16,783 nt of DNA from MKRK01 sp001896915. Lineage in GTDB: Bacteria > Bacillota > Clostridia > Oscillospirales > Acutalibacteraceae. Below are positions 1 to 6,493 of this stretch, one piece after another. The stretch's first letter is position 1. Every line of letters starts with the position of its first letter. The notes under the pieces are model-generated. The model was not told where the DNA came from. It saw only the letters and a program-made list of their open reading frames with translations, and searched no databases. Both the position numbers and the translations under genes were made by a program. The stretch covers positions 1 through 16,783 of the forward strand of contig CALJJF010000106.1 in NCBI GenBank assembly GCA_937973935.1, read 5' to 3'.

Positions 1-2
1 TG

Positions 3-965
3 GAGTTTGCCCGGCGTCTGAATGAATTTAAGGCAAGCGCCTTTGTGGTCAATCTCGGTCCCCACACCAAGGACATTCCCGCCAGTCTCAAGGCTTACTG
101 TGATGAAGTCGGGCTTCCCTTGTTCACCATTCCGTGGGAAACCCGGATGGTGGATATGACCCGTGATTTCTGCCACAGAATCATGAACAGCCACAACAAA
201 GAAAATAATTTGTCCACCACCATCAAGAACATTATTTTTAAAGTGGGCGATTTTGATACCCAGGTTCAGCAAATGGAGCGATACGGGTTTCAGAGAAGCA
301 GCCGGTTCTGCTTTGTCAGCATAGCCATCGGGGGAACAAACAGCGCAACCACCGAGGAGCAGAAAGATATGCTGGAGCTGATTTCCGAAAAGCTGGCCAA
401 GAGCATGCACGAGCTGTATATTTCCTTTTCCTATAAGGACAGCCTGATATTGGTGCTGGTAAATTATTCCGACAGCGAAATCGAAACCTTTGTTCAGAGC
501 CTGATCGGTCAGGTGAAACGGGATATGGCAGGCTGGACCCTCCATATGGGAATCAGCTCGAACAAAATGGGGATTTATAAGCAAAGCAGGAATTTTGAAA
601 AGGCTTCCTCTGCGATGGAGGTTGCCAAGACCTTGGGGGAGACCTTCTGCTATTACGATAAGCTGGGGATTTATAAAATTCTGTATGCGGTGAACGACAA
701 AGGGATTTTAAACAGCTTCTATGATGAAACCATCGGAAAGCTGGAGCAATACGATAAGGAAAACCAGACCAGCTATACAAAGCTTTTGTGGGCCTATCTC
801 GAAAACAATGCAAGCCTGCAAATCACATCAGAAAATCTCTACATCCACCGCAACACCGTGACAAACCAACTGAACAAAATCAAAAGCATCGTGGGCTATG
901 ACCCTTTTTGCATGGAAGACCGCGTGAATTTATACATGGGATTTTACATCAAAACCATTCTCTGA
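3..965 (+). CDS. PucR-family transcriptional regulator, 5' end outside the window
   Basis: This reading frame is open from the first full codon at position 3, so the start lies upstream of the window; 320 codons are visible. The first part (through the stretch around LPLFTIPWETR) resembles the end of the PucR-type purine-catabolism sensing domain. The middle is a weakly conserved GGDEF-like or CdaR-like region. The last 50 or so residues, with SENLYIHRNTVTNQLNKI, are the PucR C-terminal helix-turn-helix. Members of this family activate nitrogen-scavenging and nucleobase catabolic genes. Its position immediately upstream of a pyrimidine-degradation gene set, on the same strand, suggests it is the local regulator sensing a pathway intermediate. 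That role is inferred; the family call is from the sequence. The internal ATG at 45 is in frame but lies inside the sensing domain and is not a plausible start. Confidence 0.85.
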   Translation, partial: EFARRLNEFKASAFVVNLGPHTKDIPASLKAYCDEVGLPLFTIPWETRMVDMTRDFCHRIMNSHNKENNLSTTIKNIIFKVGDFDTQVQQMERYGFQRSSRFCFVSIAIGGTNSATTEEQKDMLELISEKLAKSMHELYISFSYKDSLILVLVNYSDSEIETFVQSLIGQVKRDMAGWTLHMGISSNKMGIYKQSRNFEKASSAMEVAKTLGETFCYYDKLGIYKILYAVNDKGILNSFYDETIGKLEQYDKENQTSYTKLLWAYLENNASLQITSENLYIHRNTVTNQLNKIKSIVGYDPFCMEDRVNLYMGFYIKTIL

Positions 966-1105
966 CCGGGTTTATGAAATATCTGCAGTTTTTGGGACAA
1001 ATATGCAGGAGCACATTTTGTTGGCGATAGAAGCCGCTTTCTCCTGTTGTTATGCCGAAAAGAGTAGACGAGTATGTCAAATCAAAGGAAGTAGAATTTG
1101 CTACG

Positions 1106-1121
1106 TTGTGCATATGCACAA
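1106..1121. promoter_or_regulatory. Perfect 16-bp palindrome, candidate activator site
   Basis: TTGTGCATATGCACAA is a perfect palindrome with no spacer. It ends about 21 bases upstream of the proposed -35 hexamer of the aminotransferase promoter, a usual place for an activator to bind. The neighbouring PucR-type regulator is the obvious candidate to bind it. The symmetry is seen directly; the protein that binds is inference. Confidence 0.45.
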
Positions 1122-1142
1122 TAAACATTGTTCACTTAACGA

Positions 1143-1171
1143 TTGCTTTTTCAGATACAATCATTTATAAT
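1143..1171 (+). promoter_or_regulatory. Candidate sigma-A promoter for the aminotransferase
   Basis: TTGCTT at 1143-1148 and a consensus TATAAT at 1166-1171 are separated by 17 bases. The -35 matches only three of six positions, as expected of a promoter needing an activator, and a palindrome lies just upstream. Transcription would start near 1178. Confidence 0.55.
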
Positions 1172-1193
1172 GAGCACATGTTAAAGAGAAACG

Positions 1194-1233
1194 AAAAGCA
1201 ACGACGCTTTGAATCGTTGCTTTTTGTTTTTTT
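1194..1233 (+). terminator. Intrinsic terminator inside the aminotransferase leader (attenuator candidate)
   Basis: AAAAGCAACGA (1194-1204) pairs perfectly with TCGTTGCTTTT (1214-1224) around a nine-base loop, and a T-rich run follows to 1233 with one interrupting G. The hairpin lies downstream of the proposed promoter (1143-1171) and ends two bases before the AGGAGG (1236-1241) of the aminotransferase. Transcripts from that promoter must therefore read through it. It could also be the terminator of the upstream regulator gene, but no room remains for another promoter before the start codon. Confidence 0.7.
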
Positions 1234-1249
1234 ATAGGAGGAAATTCAG

Positions 1250-2578
1250 ATGAATGGTGAAGAAATCAGAAGCACACTAAAACAGTATAACCTACAGTCA
1301 TGGAGCAAGCAAAGAAACCTGAACCCTATTTCTGTGGAAAAGGCAGACGGAATATATTTTTGGGACTATGACGGCAACCGTTACTCCGATATGTCATCCC
1401 AGCTCGTTAATATGAATCTCGGATTCGGCAACAAAGCAATCGCAGACGCGGTAAAGGCACAGGTTGACCAGTATTGTTACATGGGTCCGTCCTTCGGCGC
1501 AGAGTCAAGAGCGCTTCTGGCAAAGAAGATCATTGAGCTCATGCCGGACAATATGGGCAAGGTGTTCTTCACCAATGCAGGTGCGGAAGCCAATGAAAAC
1601 GCAGTGAAGATGGCCAGAATGTTCACCGGCAGAAACAAGGTGTTCAGCCGATACAGAAGCTATCACGGTTCTTCCTTCGGAGCGGGCAACCTGACCGGCG
1701 AGCCGAGAAGATATCCGTTGGAACCCGGCATTCCCGGTTTCGTTAAATTCTTTGATCCATACATATACAGGGAACCCATTGAGTTCAAAAGCGAGGAAGA
1801 AGCGACAAACTACTATCTCGCAAAGCTGGAGGATCAAATTCAATACGAAGGTGCAACCTCCATTGCCGCAATTGTTCTGGAAACCATCACAGGTTCCAAC
1901 GGCATCATCATTCCCCCGAAAGGCTATTTGCCCGGCGTCAGAGCACTCTGTGACAAATACGGCATCCTGATGATCTGCGACGAGGTTATGACCGGCTGGT
2001 GCCGTACCGGAAAAATGTTCGGCTTTGAAAATTTCGGCATCAAGCCTGATATGGTTACCTTTGCAAAGGGTGTTACCTGCGGATATGTCGCTCTGGGCGG
2101 TGTAGTGGTCACAAAAGAAATCGCAGCATATTTTGACGACAATCTTTTGTCCTGCGGTCTGACTTACAGCGGTCATCCCCTTGGCTGTGCGGCCGGTGTC
2201 GCTTGTGTAAATTATTACGAAGAGGCAAACATTCTGGACAATGTCAACAAGGTCGGCAAGGTGCTGGGCGAGATTTTGGAAGAATTAAAAACAAAGCATG
2301 CTTGTGTGGGTGACGTCCGTTATATTGGTTTGTTCTCCGCTGTGGAGCTGGTCAAGGACAAATCCACCAAAGAAGCCATTGTTTCATACGGCAAGGACCC
2401 CGACGGAATTATGCCAAAGATAAACGGGCTCCTTCGTGAACGCAAATTTATGACCTATACCCATGAAAATATGATTCTTGTGGCACCGCCGCTGATCATC
2501 ACCGAGGAGCAGCTCCGTGAAGAGCTGGCAAAGCTCGACGAGGTTCTCGGTATCGTGGACACGGAATTTATTAAGTAG
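1250..2578 (+). CDS. pydD: Class-III PLP aminotransferase, probable beta-alanine:2-oxoglutarate/pyruvate aminotransferase
   Basis: This 442-residue cytoplasmic enzyme is of normal length for class-III (omega-amino acid) aminotransferases. PLP-site features are visible: FTNAGAEANENAVK (107-120) as the phosphate-binding region, YHGSSFGAGNLTGEP (138-152), the ICDEV aspartate D244 that contacts the pyridine nitrogen, and FAKGVTCGY with the Schiff-base lysine K273. The start is supported by AGGAGG at 1236-1241, eight bases upstream. In this gene set it most likely moves the amino group of beta-alanine to an oxoacid, giving malonate semialdehyde, which the next gene product would reduce. The symbol follows the extended reductive pyrimidine pathway. 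Close relatives act on taurine (forming sulfoacetaldehyde), so substrate specificity rests on context, not on residues I can read. Confidence 0.8.
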   Translation: MNGEEIRSTLKQYNLQSWSKQRNLNPISVEKADGIYFWDYDGNRYSDMSSQLVNMNLGFGNKAIADAVKAQVDQYCYMGPSFGAESRALLAKKIIELMPDNMGKVFFTNAGAEANENAVKMARMFTGRNKVFSRYRSYHGSSFGAGNLTGEPRRYPLEPGIPGFVKFFDPYIYREPIEFKSEEEATNYYLAKLEDQIQYEGATSIAAIVLETITGSNGIIIPPKGYLPGVRALCDKYGILMICDEVMTGWCRTGKMFGFENFGIKPDMVTFAKGVTCGYVALGGVVVTKEIAAYFDDNLLSCGLTYSGHPLGCAAGVACVNYYEEANILDNVNKVGKVLGEILEELKTKHACVGDVRYIGLFSAVELVKDKSTKEAIVSYGKDPDGIMPKINGLLRERKFMTYTHENMILVAPPLIITEEQLREELAKLDEVLGIVDTEFIK

Positions 2579-2610
2579 GGAGTGGCAGGGTTATGGCGTA
2601 GAAATTTTTA

Positions 2611-3744
2611 ATGCCGCGGAATACTTTGGTTGGTGAAAATGCGCTGGAGGACAGCAAGGCTCTCATCAAAGGGATGGGTACCAAAGCGCTGATTGTCACA
2701 GGGAAAAATGTGACCAAATCCGGTGCGGTAAAGACATTGACCTCCAGTCTCGATGAAATCGGCATTGCACATACGATTTTTAATGATATTCCCGGGGAAC
2801 CCACCGTTCCCATGATAGAAGAAGGCGTGAAGGCTTATCGGGAAAACGCTTGTGACTTTCTGATTGCAATCGGCGGAGGAAGCCCTCTGGACAGTGCAAA
2901 GGCAATTGCCGCCATGGCGGTTCTGGACGGAAGCATCGCTTCGTATATGGGCAAGGAGATAGAGGGCGAGTTCCCGCCCATGGTGCTCATTCCCACAACA
3001 GCGGGAACAGGCTCAGAAGCAACCAAATTCACCATTATTACAGACCTCGAAAAAAACATTAAAATGTTGTTGAAGGGGGATGCGCTGGTGCCCGATCTTG
3101 CCATTCTCGACTATCGGTTCACCATCACGGCACCGCCCGGGGTCACAGCCGCAACCGGCATGGACGCACTCACCCATGCGGTGGAGGCCTATACCTCCCG
3201 GAGAGGCAATCCCCTCACGGAGCTGTATGCACTGGACGCCATCAAACGCATTTTTGCCTTTTTGCCGGCAGCTTACAAGGACGGCAGCGATAAAAAAGCA
3301 AGGGAAGAGATGCTGCTGGCAGCCTATGAAGCCGGTGTGTGCATCAACAACGCTTCCGTTACATTGGTGCATGGCATGAGCAGACCCCTGGGTGCGAATT
3401 TCCACATTCCCCATGGTATCTCCAACGCAATGCTGATCAAGGAATGTCTGACCTATGCGGCGGACGGCTGCTATGAAAAATTTGCGGCAATCGCAAGGGC
3501 CATTGGGGCGGCAGAGGAAAGCACCGACAATATCACGGCGGCAACAGCGTTCTTAGATAAATTAGGAGAGCTGTGCGGCACACTGGAAATCCCCACCTTA
3601 CGGGAATATGGCATTGACAAAAACGAGTTTGACGCTTTGATGGATAAAATGGCACATGACGCCATTGCCAGCGGAAGCCCCGGCAACACCATCAAAATCA
3701 TCACTGAAGATGACATCAAAACCGTTTATAAAAAATTATGGTAG
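2611..3744 (+). CDS. pydE: Iron-containing (group III) alcohol dehydrogenase, probable malonate semialdehyde reductase
   Basis: This 377-residue member of the Fe-ADH family has the nucleotide-binding IGGGSPLDSAK (87-97) and a likely metal set D185, H189, H254 and H268 within GMDALTHA and VHGMSRPLGANFHIPHG; the 4- and 14-residue spacings match the family. After the aminotransferase it would reduce malonate semialdehyde to 3-hydroxypropionate with NAD(P)H. The start is unclear. ATG 2611 has no ribosome binding site. ATG 2593 has GGGAG 10 bases upstream, but its third codon is an in-frame TAG (ATG GCG TAG), followed by AAA TTT TTA and then ATG 2611. The skipped residues (KFL before MPRN) look like normal family N-terminal sequence. 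The gene begins 32 bases after the aminotransferase stop and ends at a terminator. Sulfoacetaldehyde is an alternative substrate. Confidence 0.78.
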   Translation: MPRNTLVGENALEDSKALIKGMGTKALIVTGKNVTKSGAVKTLTSSLDEIGIAHTIFNDIPGEPTVPMIEEGVKAYRENACDFLIAIGGGSPLDSAKAIAAMAVLDGSIASYMGKEIEGEFPPMVLIPTTAGTGSEATKFTIITDLEKNIKMLLKGDALVPDLAILDYRFTITAPPGVTAATGMDALTHAVEAYTSRRGNPLTELYALDAIKRIFAFLPAAYKDGSDKKAREEMLLAAYEAGVCINNASVTLVHGMSRPLGANFHIPHGISNAMLIKECLTYAADGCYEKFAAIARAIGAAEESTDNITAATAFLDKLGELCGTLEIPTLREYGIDKNEFDALMDKMAHDAIASGSPGNTIKIITEDDIKTVYKKLW

Positions 3745-3753
3745 AAAATTTAC

Positions 3754-3787
3754 AAGGGCGTAAGTGGTGACACTTTGCGCCCTTTTT
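3754..3787 (+). terminator. Intrinsic terminator after the aminotransferase-reductase pair
   Basis: AAGGGCG (3754-3760) pairs with CGCCCTT (3778-3784), and AAGTG pairs with CACTT around a GTGA tetraloop, with one small internal bulge. A T run ends at 3787. It separates the aminotransferase/dehydrogenase unit from the transporter genes. Confidence 0.85.
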
Positions 3788-3814
3788 CATTGATACGATT
3801 GATAGAAAAACAGA

Positions 3815-3836
3815 ATGTAATAAGGATGTATTACAT
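3815..3836. promoter_or_regulatory. Inverted repeat upstream of transporter operon, operator candidate
   Basis: ATGTAATA (3815-3822) and TATTACAT (3829-3836) are perfect complements separated by six bases. They lie between the terminator and the ATPase gene, where the transporter promoter must be. TTGATA occurs twice just upstream (3790-3795 and 3799-3804), but neither is well spaced from a clear -10, so no promoter is called. Confidence 0.4.
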
Positions 3837-3856
3837 CTTTACACTTTTTGAGGAAT

Positions 3857-3879
3857 ATGCTTGTAAGCCATACAAGCAT
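3857..3879. promoter_or_regulatory. Inverted repeat just upstream of the ABC ATPase ribosome binding site
   Basis: ATGCTTGTA (3857-3865) and TACAAGCAT (3871-3879) are perfect nine-base complements around AGCCA. The repeat ends five bases before the AGGAAAGGA ribosome binding site of the ATPase gene. It could be an operator or a hairpin in the mRNA leader. Confidence 0.4.
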
Positions 3880-3902
3880 TGGCTAGGAAAGGAATGGTTG
3901 GT

Positions 3903-4736
3903 ATGAAAAATACAAACGATATGGATAACAGTTATTTGAATAACGATATGTCAGCGACGGGTGAAATCGGCAGCGAAATCACCATTGAAAATCTTTCGAT
4001 TCAGTTTCCCGATAAAGACGGGGGAGCCCCTGTTGTCGCTCTGCAAAACGTCAACTTGGAGATAAAGCCCGGCGAATTCATCACGCTGGTGGGTCCCTCC
4101 GGCTGCGGAAAAACCACTTTACTTCGTACAATTGCCGATTTACAGCAGCCCACCACCGGCAGTGTAAATATCCGGGGCAAATCACCCAGAGAGATCCGGA
4201 AAGAAAAAAAGTTCGGTATTGTGTTTCAAAACCCTGTTTTATATGACTGGAGAACCGTCAGAAGAAACGTATGTATGCCTATGGAGCTCATGGGAATCCC
4301 CAAAAAAGAAAGAACAGCCCGTGTTACTAAAATGCTTGAGCTGGTTGGCTTATATGATTTCGGCACAAAATATCCCCATGAGCTGAGCGGCGGTATGCAG
4401 CAAAGAGTGGGAATCGCCAGAGCACTGGCCATCCGCCCGGAAATCCTCCTCATGGATGAGCCTTTCTCCGCACTGGATGAGTTCACGAAAGAAAAGCTTC
4501 ATGTGGACCTTTTACGGATTTGGAGCAAAACAAAGAAAACCATTATTTTCGTTACTCACAATATCTCTGAAGCCGTTTTGTTATCAGATCGTGTGGTCGT
4601 GCTTTCTCCCCATCCGGGAAGGGTTTCGGCAATCGTTGACATTGATCTTGAAAGACCGAGGGGTCTCGAGATTAAGGATACGGACAAATTCAACGCTCTG
4701 GTATCAAAAGTAAGAAACAGTTTTGAAGGGGTATAA
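3903..4736 (+). CDS. ABC importer ATP-binding protein (SsuB/TauB/ThiZ-like)
   Basis: This is the 277-residue cytoplasmic ATPase of a nitrate/sulfonate/thiamine-precursor-type importer. All motifs are present: Walker A GPSGCGKT (64-71), Q-loop Q99, signature LSGGMQQ (151-157), Walker B LLMDEP (172-177) and H-loop H219. ATG 3903 is chosen because AGGAAAGGA ends nine bases upstream; an upstream in-frame TTG (3879) and ATG (3894) overlap that site. Two permeases and a lipoprotein receptor follow, making a complete importer. Its place between the two halves of a pyrimidine-degradation gene set suggests that it imports uracil, thymine or a related pyrimidine, which is inference. Confidence 0.92.
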   Translation: MKNTNDMDNSYLNNDMSATGEIGSEITIENLSIQFPDKDGGAPVVALQNVNLEIKPGEFITLVGPSGCGKTTLLRTIADLQQPTTGSVNIRGKSPREIRKEKKFGIVFQNPVLYDWRTVRRNVCMPMELMGIPKKERTARVTKMLELVGLYDFGTKYPHELSGGMQQRVGIARALAIRPEILLMDEPFSALDEFTKEKLHVDLLRIWSKTKKTIIFVTHNISEAVLLSDRVVVLSPHPGRVSAIVDIDLERPRGLEIKDTDKFNALVSKVRNSFEGV

Positions 4737-4812
4737 GGGTTTTGTCCTTGCCCGCTGTAATGTTGGTGCAAAACAGGAAAAATCCCGGTCTCTTGGGAAG
4801 GGCGGTTATGAA

Positions 4813-5625
4813 ATGAATCAAATAAAAAAAATAGTACAATCAAAACAAATGGTCACCTTTGCATGGATTATCGGGCTTGTGGCCGTTTGGGAAATCATTG
4901 CTTCTTATGTGGAAAAGACAAAACGCACACCCGATAATGTATTGCCCCATCTGTATCAGATCGTTGAGTCGGTTTTCAGCCCGGATCTGGTAAACGGCAG
5001 CCAAACCGCAATACAAATCGTATTGTCCAATGCAGGCATCACACTCTTTCGTGCGGCCATCGGCTTTGTCATCGGAACTGCCATCGGTTTCCTGCTGGCT
5101 CTTCTTATGAATATGTTCACCGCCGCGGAAAAAATAGCATTTCCTTATCTGATGATCATTCAGATGATCCCCATACTCGGCATGGCTCCCATTGTGCTGG
5201 CAATCACAAAGGACATCGACACCAGCCGTATCGTAATTGCTGCCATACTCACCTTCTACCCGGTGGCAACCAACACACTGGCCGGATTTAAGTCTGTAGA
5301 AAAGGAAAAGCACGAGCTGATGTATTCACTGGCGGCAAGAAAGCGGGACATATACAAAAAATTGCTCATTCCGTCCTGTATGCCGTATTTTTTCACAGGG
5401 CTCAAAATTTCCGCACCCATGGCGATTACCGCATCCATTCTTGTGGATACCCTGCAGGGCGGCGGCGGACTTGGCTGTATGCTGTCCCAGTCACTCAAGC
5501 ATGCTATGACAATCTACGTGTTCTGGCAAATCGTTTTTGTAGGTGCTATCATCGGTATTTTAAGCTATGCGTTGATGACGCTGCTGGAACGGTTGGTATC
5601 GCCAAACAAAAAAGCAAAAAGATAG
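4813..5625 (+). CDS. ABC importer permease 1 (BPD_transp_1 family)
   Basis: This 270-residue integral membrane protein has about six hydrophobic segments (roughly 14-32, 72-100, 112-130, 130-146, 182-202 and 228-250). An EAA-type loop for contact with the ATPase runs through residues 148-182, with HELMYSLAARKRDIYKKLLIP. It is of the size and type found in SsuC/TauC/ThiX transporters. ATG 4813 is preferred: a GGGAAGGG sequence lies about ten bases upstream and it gives the usual short basic N-terminus. A longer frame from TTG 4723 would overlap the ATPase gene and add an untypical leader. The next permease starts 13 bases after the stop, so the two are likely co-translated and form a heterodimer. 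Confidence 0.88.
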   Translation: MNQIKKIVQSKQMVTFAWIIGLVAVWEIIASYVEKTKRTPDNVLPHLYQIVESVFSPDLVNGSQTAIQIVLSNAGITLFRAAIGFVIGTAIGFLLALLMNMFTAAEKIAFPYLMIIQMIPILGMAPIVLAITKDIDTSRIVIAAILTFYPVATNTLAGFKSVEKEKHELMYSLAARKRDIYKKLLIPSCMPYFFTGLKISAPMAITASILVDTLQGGGGLGCMLSQSLKHAMTIYVFWQIVFVGAIIGILSYALMTLLERLVSPNKKAKR

Positions 5626-5638
5626 GAGGGGAGAAGCA

Positions 5639-6466
5639 ATGAACAAAAAGAAGCATCGCAAAATTACCAAGGATTCCGTCACATCGGTTTTATATCCGCT
5701 TTTATTCGGCGCAGTGATCGTGGTTCTTTGGCAAACACAAATCCTGCATAAAATTCTCGGAACCGACACCTTTGTATTGCCCCTTCCCGACAGAATCTTT
5801 ACCATCATCGGCGATAATATGGGCGCAATTATGGAAAACGTAAAGGCAACGGTCATTGTATCTCTGGGTGGTCTCATTCTCGGCTCCGCTTTGGGATATC
5901 TGCTGGGCATGATCGCGATGGCGTTCCCCAAATGGGGTGCCGGCGGACTGACTGTGGTTTCAGCGTTCAACGCAGTCCCTATTATCGCGATCGCACCGAT
6001 TTTAAACAATCTGACCAAGGACTTCAGCGAGGATGCAAACACCAGAAGCATGATAGCAAAAACACTGGTGGTCACAATCACCTGCACGGTCGCCATGAGC
6101 ATCAATGCCTTCCGGGGCTTTACCGAGCTAAAACCGTTTTCGTTGGATCTCATGAAATCCTATGCTGCCAACAAAGCCACAATTTTCTTTAAACTCAGGG
6201 TGCCCAACAGCTTACCCTATGTGTTTACAGCTTTGCGGGTCAGCGTTCCGGCAAGTATCATCAGCGCACTGGTCAGCGAATATTTTGCCGAATACATCAT
6301 TGGTGTGGGTCGGCAAATCCGGGAAAACATCGTGCTGGCACAATACGCAACCGCATGGGCCTATATCGTTGTCGCCTGTGCCATCGGTATTGTTTTATAC
6401 CTGATTCTACTCTTCGCAGAAGGGATATTACTGAAAAACCGCCGTCCCCGGTGGAAATCAGTTTAA
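5639..6466 (+). CDS. ABC importer permease 2 (BPD_transp_1 family)
   Basis: This 275-residue membrane protein has a Lys-rich N-terminus (MNKKKHRK) and about six hydrophobic segments. Its EAA-type loop is at about residues 158-194, including LMKSYAANKATIFFKLRVP. It is related to, but clearly diverged from, the preceding permease, so the importer probably has a heterodimeric channel. AGGAGGGG lies seven bases before ATG 5639. The last segment (about 240-263) precedes a basic cytoplasmic tail. The receptor gene begins 27 bases downstream. Confidence 0.9.
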   Translation: MNKKKHRKITKDSVTSVLYPLLFGAVIVVLWQTQILHKILGTDTFVLPLPDRIFTIIGDNMGAIMENVKATVIVSLGGLILGSALGYLLGMIAMAFPKWGAGGLTVVSAFNAVPIIAIAPILNNLTKDFSEDANTRSMIAKTLVVTITCTVAMSINAFRGFTELKPFSLDLMKSYAANKATIFFKLRVPNSLPYVFTALRVSVPASIISALVSEYFAEYIIGVGRQIRENIVLAQYATAWAYIVVACAIGIVLYLILLFAEGILLKNRRPRWKSV

Positions 6467-6493
6467 TATAAATAATTTACAGGAGGTTATATT

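Noticed and set aside
1052..1237. A 61-codon open frame before the aminotransferase
   Set aside because: It covers the palindrome, the promoter and the terminator, and its start has no ribosome binding site. Only its last 19 codons, inside the leader transcript, are considered, and those as speculation.
1505..2176. A 223-codon open frame on the minus strand
   Set aside because: It lies entirely antisense to the aminotransferase, has no ribosome binding site and its protein shows no family features; it is a codon-bias shadow.
1250..3744. Taurine to isethionate module (taurine aminotransferase plus sulfoacetaldehyde reductase)
   Set aside because: The enzyme families fit, but the flanking genes are all for pyrimidine breakdown, whose product beta-alanine is the matching substrate. 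It is kept only as an alternative.
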